From positions 18,749 through 82,748 of the forward strand of contig JAFUTQ010000105.1 of the NCBI GenBank assembly GCA_017484135.1: a stretch of 64,000 bases of DNA, given 5' to 3'. Each line of letters begins with the position of its first letter. Positions within the stretch are counted from its first letter, which is position 1. The notes under the pieces are model-generated. The model did no database searches. It had not been told where the DNA came from and saw only the letters and a program-made list of their open reading frames with translations. A program made the translations under genes and the position numbers. This document shows, piece by piece, positions 51,635 through 61,187 of this stretch. Source of the stretch: Lachnospiraceae bacterium. GTDB taxonomy: Bacteria > Bacillota > Clostridia > Lachnospirales > Lachnospiraceae.

Positions 51635-52666
51635 TTGAAAATTGTAATTGCAATTTTGATGTTTAGTTTTATTATACTGTTTCATGAACTGGGACATTTT
51701 CTTCTTGCCAAGAAAAACGGAATCCGGGTCAATGAATTTTCACTGGGACTTGGTCCGACCATTGTCGGGATCAAAAGGGGCGAGACGAAGTACAGTCTGA
51801 AGCTCCTTCCCTTTGGCGGAGCCTGTGCCATGGAGGGAGAGGATTCGGAATCCGAGGATGCGCGTGCCTTTGGCAACAAATCCGTGTGGGCCCGTATGGC
51901 GGTGGTTTTTGCCGGACCGGCGTTTAACTTTATTCTAGCCTTTCTCCTTGCACTGGTTGTGATTGCGATCGCCGGTTTCGACCGCCCGGAAATTGTCGGG
52001 GTGATGGACGGATATCCGGCACAGGAGGCGGGACTTCAGGCAGGGGATACCATCACGAAGCTCAATCACAAGAAGATTCATCTGTACCGGGAAATCAGTA
52101 TTTATACCTTTTTCCATCCCGATGAGACGATTACAGTGCAGTATCTGCGTGACGGACAAAAATATACCTGTACCATGACACCGCTCTATGATGAGGAAAA
52201 TGAGCGGTACATGTTCGGAATCTACGGAAGCGGAGAGCGGGAGCGGGGAAATGTTCTTGAAATTCTTCAGTACAGTCTGTATGAGGTAAAATACTGGATT
52301 GTCACGACCGTGGAAAGCCTCGGGATGCTGGTTACCGGACAGGTCAGCGTGAATGAGCTGTCCGGACCGGTGGGAATTGTGAAATCCATCGGGGATACCT
52401 ACGATGAGGTAAAATCCTCCGGTGCGCTGATTGTATTTTTGAATCTGATGAATTATTCCATTATGCTGACAGCCAATCTTGGGGTCATGAATCTGCTGCC
52501 GCTTCCGGCTCTGGACGGGGGAAGATTGTTCTTTCTGATCATAGAGGCGATCCGGCGCAAGCGGATCAACCCGGAGCATGAGGGGATGGTACACTTTGCG
52601 GGCATCGTACTTTTGATGCTGCTTATGGTTGTCGTGATGTTCAACGATATCAGAAAATTATTGTAG
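51635..52666 (+). CDS. rseP: Site-2 intramembrane metalloprotease RseP/RasP
   Basis: Cleaves anti-sigma factors and remnant signal peptides within the membrane. The zinc motif HELGH (H17, E18, H21) lies in the first membrane segment; a PDZ domain follows at about residues 115-185 (VMDGYPAQEAGLQAGDTITKLN); the second metal motif is NLLPLPALDGGRLFF. The TTG start at 51635 follows AGGTGG. 343 residues, four membrane segments. It follows dxr by one base, the usual order. Confidence 0.96.
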   Translation: MKIVIAILMFSFIILFHELGHFLLAKKNGIRVNEFSLGLGPTIVGIKRGETKYSLKLLPFGGACAMEGEDSESEDARAFGNKSVWARMAVVFAGPAFNFILAFLLALVVIAIAGFDRPEIVGVMDGYPAQEAGLQAGDTITKLNHKKIHLYREISIYTFFHPDETITVQYLRDGQKYTCTMTPLYDEENERYMFGIYGSGERERGNVLEILQYSLYEVKYWIVTTVESLGMLVTGQVSVNELSGPVGIVKSIGDTYDEVKSSGALIVFLNLMNYSIMLTANLGVMNLLPLPALDGGRLFFLIIEAIRRKRINPEHEGMVHFAGIVLLMLLMVVVMFNDIRKLL

Positions 52667-52701
52667 TCTACGTGGTTCATTTTTGGGACGGAGGCAGAGA
52701 T

Positions 52702-53757
52702 ATGGAACGGAAAAAAACAAAAGAGGTGCAGATCGGAAACCGGGTGATCGGCGGAGACCATCCCATTCTGATTCAATCGATGACCAACACCCGGACAGAG
52801 GATGTGAAATCTACCGTGGAGCAGATCAAGAGACTTACAGCCGCAGGCTGTGAGATCATCCGCTGTGCGGTGCCGACTATGGAGGCAGCAAAGGCAATCC
52901 GATGGATCAAACAGGAAATTGAGATTCCGCTGGTGGCGGATATACACTTTGATTACAAGCTGGCCATTGCAGCCATGGAAAACGGAGCGGATAAGATCCG
53001 CATCAATCCCGGAAATATCGGATCAGAAGAGCGGGTACAGGCAGTCGTGGATCGGGCGAAGGAGGGAAAACTTCCGATTCGTATCGGGGTCAATAGCGGC
53101 TCGCTGGAAAAAGAACTGGTGGAGAAATATCATGGGGTTACCGCAGAGGGCATTGTGGAAAGCGCCATGAAACAGGTACATTTGATAGAACAGATGGGCT
53201 ATGACCGACTGGTTATCAGCATTAAATCCTCCAATGTCATGATGTGTGTCCGGGCACATGAGCTGCTTGCAAAGCAGACGAATTATCCTTTGCACGTCGG
53301 AATTACCGAATCGGGAACACTTCGCAGCGGAAATATCAAATCCGCCATCGGGCTTGGGTTGATTTTAAATCAGGGAATCGGCGATACCATCCGGGTATCA
53401 CTGACCGGAGATCCTTTGGAGGAGATCAAGTCCGCGAAACTGATTCTTCGCACGCTGGGACTGAGAACCGGAGGAATCGAGGTGGTTTCCTGTCCGACCT
53501 GCGGCAGAACAAAAATCAATCTGGTAGAGCTGGCCGAACAGGTGGAACAAATGGTGGCAGACATCCCGCTTTCCATCAAGGTGGCGGTCATGGGATGTGC
53601 GGTAAACGGACCTGGGGAGGCAAAGGAGGCGGATATCGGTATAGCAGGCGGAGACGGAGAGGGGCTTTTGATCAAACACGGCAGAATTTATAAGAAGGTG
53701 CCGGAGGATCAGCTTCTGGCGGAACTGCGACAGGAGTTATTGAATTGGAGTGAATAG
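52702..53757 (+). CDS. ispG: 4-hydroxy-3-methylbut-2-enyl diphosphate synthase
   Basis: [4Fe-4S] enzyme of the MEP pathway. The N-terminal IGGDHPILIQSMTNTRTEDV, ADIHFDYKLAIAAMENGADKIRINPGNIG, and cluster cysteines in VSCPTCGRT and AVMGCAVNGPGEA are diagnostic. The ATG at 52702 has GGAGG 7 bases upstream; the upstream GTG adds unrelated residues. Product 351 residues. It overlaps nothing and is followed by polC after one base. Confidence 0.98.
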   Translation: MERKKTKEVQIGNRVIGGDHPILIQSMTNTRTEDVKSTVEQIKRLTAAGCEIIRCAVPTMEAAKAIRWIKQEIEIPLVADIHFDYKLAIAAMENGADKIRINPGNIGSEERVQAVVDRAKEGKLPIRIGVNSGSLEKELVEKYHGVTAEGIVESAMKQVHLIEQMGYDRLVISIKSSNVMMCVRAHELLAKQTNYPLHVGITESGTLRSGNIKSAIGLGLILNQGIGDTIRVSLTGDPLEEIKSAKLILRTLGLRTGGIEVVSCPTCGRTKINLVELAEQVEQMVADIPLSIKVAVMGCAVNGPGEAKEADIGIAGGDGEGLLIKHGRIYKKVPEDQLLAELRQELLNWSE

Positions 53758-53758
53758 G

Positions 53759-56700
53759 ATGGCGAAGCTATTTTATGAGGTTTTTCCGACTCTGAAAATC
53801 AAAGGAGATCTGGATGCACTTTTGCAGGAATGTACCGTGACAAAGGTATCCTCCAACCGGGCAAAAACCTCTCTGCGGATTTATCTGGAAAGCAGTCGGC
53901 TGATACCGAAGCCGGAAATATACGGAATTGAGCGTGAAATTCATAAACAGCTGTTTCAAAAGCAGGAGATGGACGTGAAAATTATAGAGAAGTTCCATCT
54001 GTCTGACCAGTATACACCGGAAAAGCTGATGCAGCTGTACCGGGACAGCATTTTGGAAGAAATACACAATTACAGCGAGCTGGTTTATCGTCTGTTGAAG
54101 AACAGCCGGATGCATTTTGACAGGGAAGATCACATGACGCTTACCTTAGAGGACAGCATCATTGCTGTGGAGCGGGGAAACGAACTCATTGACATTCTGG
54201 AAAAAATCATCTGTGAACGATGCGGATTAAAGCTGATGATTGAGGAGGATTATCAACCCCGCCGGGAATCCGACTATCTGAAAAATGCACAGCTTCAGAT
54301 TGATGCTGAGGTTGCAAGCATCGCAACACGAACCGCTGCTGTGCGAAACCAGACGGAGTCTGCGGAACCGGCAGAGCAGGAGCCGCAGAAGACTCCGGCA
54401 TCGGTTGTGCCCAAGGCTGCGGCAGCATCGCAGGGAACCTTTCCGCGGAAAGGAAACGGTTCAGCTCCCAGACGGGAATTCGTGCGGCGCTCGGACAACC
54501 CGGATGTTGTTTACGGGCGCGATTTCGAAGAGGATCCCATTTCCATTGAAAGTATTGTCGGCGAAATGGGAGAAGTTGTCATACGCGGTCAGATTATGAA
54601 AATCGATCAACGAGAGATCCGGGGAGAAAAAACGATCCTTATGATGGCGGTGACAGACTTTACCGATTCCATTATGATCAAGCTTTTTACCAAAAACGAG
54701 ATGCTCCCGCAGCTCACCGGGCATCTGAAGGAAGGTGCGTTTCTCAAGGTCAAGGGTGTGACGACCATTGATAAATTTGACAGCGAGCTGACCATAGGTT
54801 CTGTTGTCGGAATCAAAAAGATACCTGATTTTCGGGATAATCAGGCACGTTTTGATCACAGCGTCAAGAAGCGCGTTGAGCTCCACTGCCATACCAAAAT
54901 GAGTGACATGGACGGAGTTACAGATGTGGGAGCGCTGATTAAACGGGCACATGAATGGGGGCATCGGGCGATTGCCATTACCGATCACGGAAACGTACAG
55001 GCATTTCCGGTGGCAAACCATGCGCTGCCGGATGATCCTGATTTTAAGGTCATCTATGGTGTGGAAGCTTATCTGGTCGATGATCTGAAAGAGATTGTGG
55101 AAAACTCCAAAAATCAAAAGCTCTCAGACAGCTATGTGGTGTTTGATATTGAGACAACCGGGTTTTCTCCGCATGTAAATAAAATCATCGAAATCGGGGC
55201 AGTGAAGGTGGCAGACGGAAAAATTACGGATCGATTTTCTACCTTTGTGAATCCCCTTGTGCCCATTCCGTTCCAGATCGAGAATCTCACAGGCATCAAC
55301 GATGAAATGGTAATGGAGGCGCCGATCATTGACACGGTTCTGCCGCAATTCATGGATTTTTGCGCAGGAAGTGTGATGGTTGCCCATAATGCGGATTTTG
55401 ACATGAGCTTTATCAAATTCAATTGCGATGCACTTGGAATCAGCTATGATTTTACGATTGCGGATACGGTGGCGTTGGCGCGTATGCTGTTGCCCCGGCT
55501 GCATCGCTTTAAGCTGGACACTGTGGCAAAGGAATTGAATATCAGTCTTGCGCATCATCACCGGGCAGTAGATGATGCTGCCTGTACCGCGGAAATTTTT
55601 GTAAAATTTTTGGATATGCTACGTCAGCGAAATATTGAGACGCTGGATGAGCTGAACCGGGAAGGCAATATTACCGAGGATATGATAAAAAAGCTTCCCA
55701 CGCACCATGCCATTATTCTTGCTTCCAATGATATCGGACGCGTGAATTTGTATCGGTTGATTTCACTTTCTCATATTAAGTATTTTCACAATAAACCAAG
55801 GATTCCGAAGAGTGAATTTCTCAAACACCGGGAAGGACTTCTGATTGGATCCGCCTGTGTGGCGGGGGAATTGTATCAGGCTGTTCTTCAGGGAAGACCG
55901 CAGGAAGAAATTCTTCGCATCGCGAAGTTCTATGATTATCTGGAGATACAGCCGTTAGGAAACAATATGTTCATGCTTGAGGACGAGAAATCACCGGTAA
56001 ATACGGTGGAAGAATTGCAGGACATCAATCGGCGGATCGTAAAGCTGGGGGAGGAACTGGACAAACCGGTGGCGGCGACCTGCGATGTTCATTTTATGGA
56101 TCCGGAGGATGAGATCTACCGGAGAATCATTTTGGCGGGCAAGAAATTTAAGGATGCGGACAGTCAGGCACCGCTGTATCTGCGCACGACCGAGGAGATG
56201 CTGGAGGAATTTTCTTATCTGGGCAGCGAGAAGGCCAGAGAAATCGTGATCGATGTGCCGAACCGTATTGCGGATATGTGTGAAAAAATCTCTCCGGTGC
56301 GGCCGGATAAGTGTCCGCCGGTCATTGAAAACTCGGATCAGATGCTGCGGGATATCTGCTATAATAAGGCATATGAGACGTATGGAGACAAGCTCCCGCC
56401 CATTGTGGAGGAACGGCTGGAGCGGGAATTAAAATCAATCATCGGAAACGGCTATGCGGTGATGTACATCATTGCCCAGAAGCTGGTGTGGAAGTCCAAT
56501 GAGGACGGTTATCTGGTGGGCTCCAGAGGCTCGGTGGGCTCGTCCTTTGCGGCAACCATGTCCGGAATTACGGAGGTAAATCCCCTTCCCCCGCATTATT
56601 ATTGTTCCAACTGTCATTTTGCGGATTTTGACTCTCCGGAGGTAAAGGCTTACGGCGGCTTATCCGGCTGCGATATGCCGGATCGCGACTGCCCGCAATG

Positions 56701-58240
56701 CGGAAAGCCGTTGATCAAAGAAGGCTTTGATATTCCGTTTGAAACCTTTCTGGGCTTTAAGGGAGACAAGGAGCCGGATATTGACTTGAATTTTTCCGGC
56801 GAATACCAGAGTAAATCCCATAAGTATACGGAGGTTATTTTCGGAGACGGACAGACCTTCCGGGCAGGAACCATCGGTACGCTGGCGGATAAGACGGCAT
56901 TTGGCTTTGTGAAGAATTATTATGAGGAGCGGGGCGTTCATAAGCGCAATTGTGAGATTGACCGGATCGTGCAGGGCTGCGTGGGAATTCACCGCACCAC
57001 CGGACAGCATCCGGGCGGAATCGTGGTGTTGCCGGTCGGACAGGAGATCTATTCCTTTACCCCGATTCAAAAGCCTGCAAATGATATGGAAACGGATATC
57101 ATCACGACGCATTTTGAATATCATTCCATTGACCATAACCTGCTGAAGCTGGATATACTCGGGCACGACGATCCGACCATGATTCGTATGCTGGAGGATC
57201 TGACCGGTATTGAGGCACGAAAGATTCCGTTGGATGATCCGGCGGTTATGTCACTGTTCAAAAATACGGAAGCGCTGGGCATTACGCCGGATGATTTGAC
57301 CAATTGTACGCTGGGGGCATTGGGAATACCGGAATTTGGTACAGATTTTGCCATGCAGATGCTGATTGATGCGGCCCCCCAGTCTTTTTCCCATCTGATT
57401 CGTATTGCAGGACTGTCTCACGGCACGGATGTGTGGCTGGGGAATGCCCAGACCCTGATCGAAGAGGGAAAGGCGACCATCGCCACGGCAATCTGTACCA
57501 GAGATGACATCATGATTTATCTGATCAGTAAGGGACTGGATTCGGAGGAATCCTTCAAAATCATGGAGGCTGTGCGTAAGGGGATCGTTGCCAAGGGAAA
57601 ATGTGACAAGTGGCCGGAATGGAAAGCGGACATGATCGCCCATGATGTGCCGGACTGGTATATCTGGTCCTGTGAAAAGATCAAATATATGTTTCCCAAG
57701 GCACATGCGGCAGCCTATGTCATGATGGCCTGGCGGATTGCGTATTGTAAGGTGTTTTATCCGTTGGCCTACTATGCCGCATATTTTTCCATACGCGCGA
57801 CCGGATTCAATTATGAGCTCATGTGTCAGGGTTCGGAAAAACTGAAATTTCATGTGAAGGAACTTTACCGGAGAAGTAAATCTGATAACAAAGAGGAAAA
57901 ACTGACAAAAAAGGATGAGGACGTTTACCGTGACATGCGCATTGTGCAGGAAATGTATGCAAGAGGATTTGAATTTCTCCCGATCGATCTGTACAAATCC
58001 CAGGCGACGAGATTTCAGATTGTAGACGGAAAGCTGCTGCCTTCCTTTTCAACCATTGAAGGAATGGGGGAAAAAGCGGCCGAGGCAGTGGTGGAGGCAG
58101 CGAAGGATGGGGCCTTTCTCTCAAAGGATGATTTCAGAGAGCGCACCAAGGTCAGTAAAACCGTGATTGATCTGATGGACGGACTTGGACTGTTCGGAGA
58201 TCTTCCGGAATCCAATCAGTTGTCGCTTTTTGATCTGTAG
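53759..58240 (+). CDS. polC: DNA polymerase III alpha subunit, PolC type
   Basis: Main replicative polymerase with built-in 3-5-prime exonuclease, found in low-GC Gram-positives. Domains: N-terminal region and linker (1-240), OB fold (about 250-350), PHP domain starting VELHCHTKMSDMDG (about 372), exonuclease inserted in PHP with DIETTG (about D463), then polymerase with catalytic aspartates in EPDIDLNFSG (about D1007, D1009), a zinc motif CSNCHF...CPQCG (about 945-980) and the C-terminal domain. 1493 residues is normal. The ATG at 53759 starts MAKLFYEVFP; the GTG at 53750 overlaps ispG. Confidence 0.98.
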   Translation: MAKLFYEVFPTLKIKGDLDALLQECTVTKVSSNRAKTSLRIYLESSRLIPKPEIYGIEREIHKQLFQKQEMDVKIIEKFHLSDQYTPEKLMQLYRDSILEEIHNYSELVYRLLKNSRMHFDREDHMTLTLEDSIIAVERGNELIDILEKIICERCGLKLMIEEDYQPRRESDYLKNAQLQIDAEVASIATRTAAVRNQTESAEPAEQEPQKTPASVVPKAAAASQGTFPRKGNGSAPRREFVRRSDNPDVVYGRDFEEDPISIESIVGEMGEVVIRGQIMKIDQREIRGEKTILMMAVTDFTDSIMIKLFTKNEMLPQLTGHLKEGAFLKVKGVTTIDKFDSELTIGSVVGIKKIPDFRDNQARFDHSVKKRVELHCHTKMSDMDGVTDVGALIKRAHEWGHRAIAITDHGNVQAFPVANHALPDDPDFKVIYGVEAYLVDDLKEIVENSKNQKLSDSYVVFDIETTGFSPHVNKIIEIGAVKVADGKITDRFSTFVNPLVPIPFQIENLTGINDEMVMEAPIIDTVLPQFMDFCAGSVMVAHNADFDMSFIKFNCDALGISYDFTIADTVALARMLLPRLHRFKLDTVAKELNISLAHHHRAVDDAACTAEIFVKFLDMLRQRNIETLDELNREGNITEDMIKKLPTHHAIILASNDIGRVNLYRLISLSHIKYFHNKPRIPKSEFLKHREGLLIGSACVAGELYQAVLQGRPQEEILRIAKFYDYLEIQPLGNNMFMLEDEKSPVNTVEELQDINRRIVKLGEELDKPVAATCDVHFMDPEDEIYRRIILAGKKFKDADSQAPLYLRTTEEMLEEFSYLGSEKAREIVIDVPNRIADMCEKISPVRPDKCPPVIENSDQMLRDICYNKAYETYGDKLPPIVEERLERELKSIIGNGYAVMYIIAQKLVWKSNEDGYLVGSRGSVGSSFAATMSGITEVNPLPPHYYCSNCHFADFDSPEVKAYGGLSGCDMPDRDCPQCGKPLIKEGFDIPFETFLGFKGDKEPDIDLNFSGEYQSKSHKYTEVIFGDGQTFRAGTIGTLADKTAFGFVKNYYEERGVHKRNCEIDRIVQGCVGIHRTTGQHPGGIVVLPVGQEIYSFTPIQKPANDMETDIITTHFEYHSIDHNLLKLDILGHDDPTMIRMLEDLTGIEARKIPLDDPAVMSLFKNTEALGITPDDLTNCTLGALGIPEFGTDFAMQMLIDAAPQSFSHLIRIAGLSHGTDVWLGNAQTLIEEGKATIATAICTRDDIMIYLISKGLDSEESFKIMEAVRKGIVAKGKCDKWPEWKADMIAHDVPDWYIWSCEKIKYMFPKAHAAAYVMMAWRIAYCKVFYPLAYYAAYFSIRATGFNYELMCQGSEKLKFHVKELYRRSKSDNKEEKLTKKDEDVYRDMRIVQEMYARGFEFLPIDLYKSQATRFQIVDGKLLPSFSTIEGMGEKAAEAVVEAAKDGAFLSKDDFRERTKVSKTVIDLMDGLGLFGDLPESNQLSLFDL

Positions 58241-58284
58241 CGCTTGACAGGTTGCATCGGAAACGAAAAGAAAGGAGCGGTTTT

Positions 58285-59118
58285 ATGTCAGAAATGTATG
58301 AGAAACTTCGGCGTTGTCTTGAATCTGTAAGAAACAAAACGGATTTTGTGCCGGAAACGGCACTTGTGCTTGGCTCGGGTCTCGGCAATTATGCAGAAAA
58401 TATCTGTGTGGAGGCGACACTGGATTATGCCGATATCGAAGGCTTTCCGATATCCACGGTGCCGGGACACAAGGGAAGATATATTTTCGGAACCATCGGC
58501 CGGATGCCGATCGTCTGTATGCAGGGCAGGATTCATTATTATGAGGGCTATTCCATGGAAGAGGTGGTACTTCCGATCCGGCTGATGCGGCTGATGGGAG
58601 CAAAGCAATTGTTTCTGACCAATGCGGCAGGGGGAATCAATCCTGCAATGAAGGCAGGAGACTTCATGATGATTACCGGACAGATTGCAAGCTTTGTCCC
58701 GTCTCCGCTGAGAGGAGCAAACGATGAGCGGCTCGGTGTCAGATTTCCGGATATGACCGATCTCTATGATGTGAAGCTGCAGGAAGCGATTCGAAAGGCA
58801 TCTGCCGAGCACCACATTCCGATACAGGAGGGGACGTATATTCAGCTGGGCGGACCGAATTATGAAACTCCGCAGGAGGTTGCCATGTGCCGCATTCTCG
58901 GTGCCGATGCGGTCGGGATGAGCACGGCATGCGAGACCATTGCCGGAAAGCATGCAGGAATGCGTGTGTGCGGGATTTCCTGTATTTCCAATCTGGCAGC
59001 GGGAATATCCAAGACTCCGCTTTCCCATCAGGAGGTGCAGGAGACGGCAGACCGGGTGGCACCCTTGTTTCAGGAACTGGTAACGGCTTCCATTCGGAAT
59101 ATGGAGGAGCTTCTATGA
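58285..59118 (+). CDS. punA: Purine-nucleoside phosphorylase
   Basis: Trimeric PNP that splits purine nucleosides with phosphate. Signatures: ALVLGSGLGNYAE, VPGHKGRYIFG, QGRIHYYEGYSMEEV, LTNAAGGINPAMKAGDFM, GPNYETPQEVAMCRILGADAVGMST and SNLAAGIS. The ATG at 58285 follows AAAGGAG; product 277 residues. It overlaps the following amidohydrolase by ATGA, which suggests a joint role in purine nucleoside salvage. Confidence 0.95.
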   Translation: MSEMYEKLRRCLESVRNKTDFVPETALVLGSGLGNYAENICVEATLDYADIEGFPISTVPGHKGRYIFGTIGRMPIVCMQGRIHYYEGYSMEEVVLPIRLMRLMGAKQLFLTNAAGGINPAMKAGDFMMITGQIASFVPSPLRGANDERLGVRFPDMTDLYDVKLQEAIRKASAEHHIPIQEGTYIQLGGPNYETPQEVAMCRILGADAVGMSTACETIAGKHAGMRVCGISCISNLAAGISKTPLSHQEVQETADRVAPLFQELVTASIRNMEELL

Positions 59119-60431
59119 ATATCCGTTTCTATCATGCAAAGCTCCTGCTTCCGGGGAAAAAACACAGCTTTACTCTGACCGAAGGAGAGCTGTGGGTCCG
59201 GCAGGATACCATCGTCTATATTGGTGACGGATCGGATGTGCAGCACATATTTGACGAAGATTCTTCCGGGATGACTCTCTGGGATCGGGAAATTGACGCC
59301 GGGGGAAATTTGCTGATGCCGGGGTTTAAGGATGCGCATACGCATTCTGCCATGACGTTTCTGCGTTCCCATGCGGATGATCTGCCGCTGGAGGAGTGGC
59401 TGAACCGGCAGGTGTTTCCCTACGAAGCAAGACTGACGGAGGAAATGGCATATCTGTTTGATATTCTGGGGATCATGGAGTATCTGACCAGCGGGATTAC
59501 CGCAAATTTTGATATGTATCCGTTTTCGATGGCGCATGCGAGGGCATCCGTTGATTGCGGCTTTCGGACGGTACAGGTGAGCGGGTTTAATGATTTTGTC
59601 AGCTCCATCGGGGAGATGGAGGAGCATTATCACATCATCAACGAAATGAGTCCCCTGACCAGCTTTTTGCCCGGATTTCACGCGGAATATACCACTTCAA
59701 AGGAGCGGATGGAGCAGCTTGTCCGTCTCGCCCATAAGCTAAAGGCACCGGTCTATATGCACAATTCTGAGACAAAAAAGGAAGTGCGGGAATGTCGGAA
59801 ACGGTATCACGCAAGTCCCACACAGATTATGGATGCGCTGGGGCTGTTTGCGTACGGAGGCGGCGGGTATCACTGCATTTATCTGGACGAGCAGGATGTA
59901 GAAATTTTTCGGAATAGAAAGCTCCATGTCATAACCAATCCGGCATCCAATCTCAAGCTTGCAAGCGGTATTGCGCCTATAAAGCGGTTTGTGGATGCCG
60001 GCATTAACGTGGCAATCGGTACAGACGGCGCGGCGAGCAACAATTGTCTGGATATGTTCCGGGAGATGTTTCTGGCGGCAGGGCTTGCGAAGGTGTTAAA
60101 CGAAGATGCGGCGGCAATCCCGGCAGAGGAGATTTTGTATATGGCCACCACAGGAGGCGCAAGGGCAATGCAGCTGCCGGACTGCGACGCACTGGCAGTC
60201 GGGAAAAAAGCCGATCTGATCCTTTTGGATCTGCAGCAGCCGAATATGCAGCCGGAGCATAATCTTGTGAAAAATATCGTATACAGCGGCAGCAAGCAGA
60301 ATGTAAAACTGACGATGGTAAACGGAAAAATTCTCTATGAGGATGGACGGTTTGACATCGGAATTTCCCCGGAGGAGGTTTATCTGGAGGCAAATCAGGC
60401 GGTGCGGCATATCATACAGGAGAACATTTGA
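59115..60431 (+). CDS. Amidohydrolase, MTA/SAH or other nucleoside deaminase type
   Basis: A 438-residue metal-dependent amidohydrolase of the cytosine/adenosine/SAH deaminase superfamily. The metal ligands HTH lie in MPGFKDAHTHSAMTF; further motifs are YMHNSETKKE (HxxET-like), GGGYHCIYLDEQD and IGTDGAASNNCLDM. The start ATG overlaps the punA stop. It probably deaminates a purine nucleoside whose product the upstream phosphorylase then cleaves; the exact substrate cannot be read from sequence alone. Earlier in-frame starts inside punA are rejected. Confidence 0.85.
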   Translation: MNIRFYHAKLLLPGKKHSFTLTEGELWVRQDTIVYIGDGSDVQHIFDEDSSGMTLWDREIDAGGNLLMPGFKDAHTHSAMTFLRSHADDLPLEEWLNRQVFPYEARLTEEMAYLFDILGIMEYLTSGITANFDMYPFSMAHARASVDCGFRTVQVSGFNDFVSSIGEMEEHYHIINEMSPLTSFLPGFHAEYTTSKERMEQLVRLAHKLKAPVYMHNSETKKEVRECRKRYHASPTQIMDALGLFAYGGGGYHCIYLDEQDVEIFRNRKLHVITNPASNLKLASGIAPIKRFVDAGINVAIGTDGAASNNCLDMFREMFLAAGLAKVLNEDAAAIPAEEILYMATTGGARAMQLPDCDALAVGKKADLILLDLQQPNMQPEHNLVKNIVYSGSKQNVKLTMVNGKILYEDGRFDIGISPEEVYLEANQAVRHIIQENI

Positions 60432-60432
60432 A

Positions 60433-61179
60433 ATGAAAATCACATTTATTCATCACAGCTGTTTTGTAGTGGAAATTGAAGATCAGGTGCTTGTGTTCGA
60501 CTATTTTGACGGAGAACGCATTGAGGGGTATCATTTTTCGGGAGTGCTGCCGGAATTTCGACCGGATCAGAAGCTTTATTTTTTTGCAAGCCACAGCCAT
60601 AAGGATCATTTTGACAGGAATATTCTAAAGCTGGTGGAGCAATATCCCGATATACACTATATTCTGTCCAAGGATTGTAAGATGACAGAGAAATTCATGA
60701 AACGACATGGAATCCCGGAGCGGGCAAAAGATCGGATTTTATATGTGACAGGAGAGAGGGAGTATCAATTGGATGCGCTTAAGGTGGAAACGCTGCGTTC
60801 CAATGATGCCGGGGTTGCGTTTCTGGTCAATGTCTGCGGAAAAAACATCTACCATGCCGGAGATCTGAATATCTGGAAATTTGAGGGAGCAGGCGAGCTG
60901 ATCAACGGAAAATCGGAGCGGGAATACCGGTTTCAGATCAAAAAGCTTGCCGACAAACACATCAATGCAGCTTTTGTGGTGCTGGATCCCCGGCTGGGGG
61001 CATATGCCAATCTGGGACTTTCCTGCTTTTTGCGCAACGTGGATGCCGATCTGGTATTTCCCATGCATATGTGGCAAAAATATGACATCTTGACGAAATA
61101 CAAGAAAATGTGTGATAATAAACTGATCTTAGAAAGAATTGCGGATATTTCGGAAGAAAATCAATGCTTTGAGATTTGA
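60433..61179 (+). CDS. MBL-fold metallo-hydrolase, UlaG-like
   Basis: A 248-residue metallo-beta-lactamase-fold protein. It begins MKITFIHHSCFVVE, has the metal motif ASHSHKDHFD (HxHxDH) at about residues 54-63, GDL in YHAGDLNIWKFEG and a final PMHMWQ histidine. This pattern resembles the UlaG-like/YycJ-distant group of hydrolases. The ATG lies one base after the preceding stop, so it is likely co-transcribed with punA and the amidohydrolase. Substrate unknown. Confidence 0.85.
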   Translation: MKITFIHHSCFVVEIEDQVLVFDYFDGERIEGYHFSGVLPEFRPDQKLYFFASHSHKDHFDRNILKLVEQYPDIHYILSKDCKMTEKFMKRHGIPERAKDRILYVTGEREYQLDALKVETLRSNDAGVAFLVNVCGKNIYHAGDLNIWKFEGAGELINGKSEREYRFQIKKLADKHINAAFVVLDPRLGAYANLGLSCFLRNVDADLVFPMHMWQKYDILTKYKKMCDNKLILERIADISEENQCFEI

Positions 61180-61187
61180 GGGATGTT

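Noticed and set aside
58243-58284. TTGACA after polC as a promoter for punA
   Set aside because: No acceptable -10 lies 15-19 bases downstream; punA is probably read from upstream.
58887-59114. Extended N-terminus for the amidohydrolase
   Set aside because: This segment is the punA coding region in another frame; the ATGA junction at 59115 gives the normal family start.
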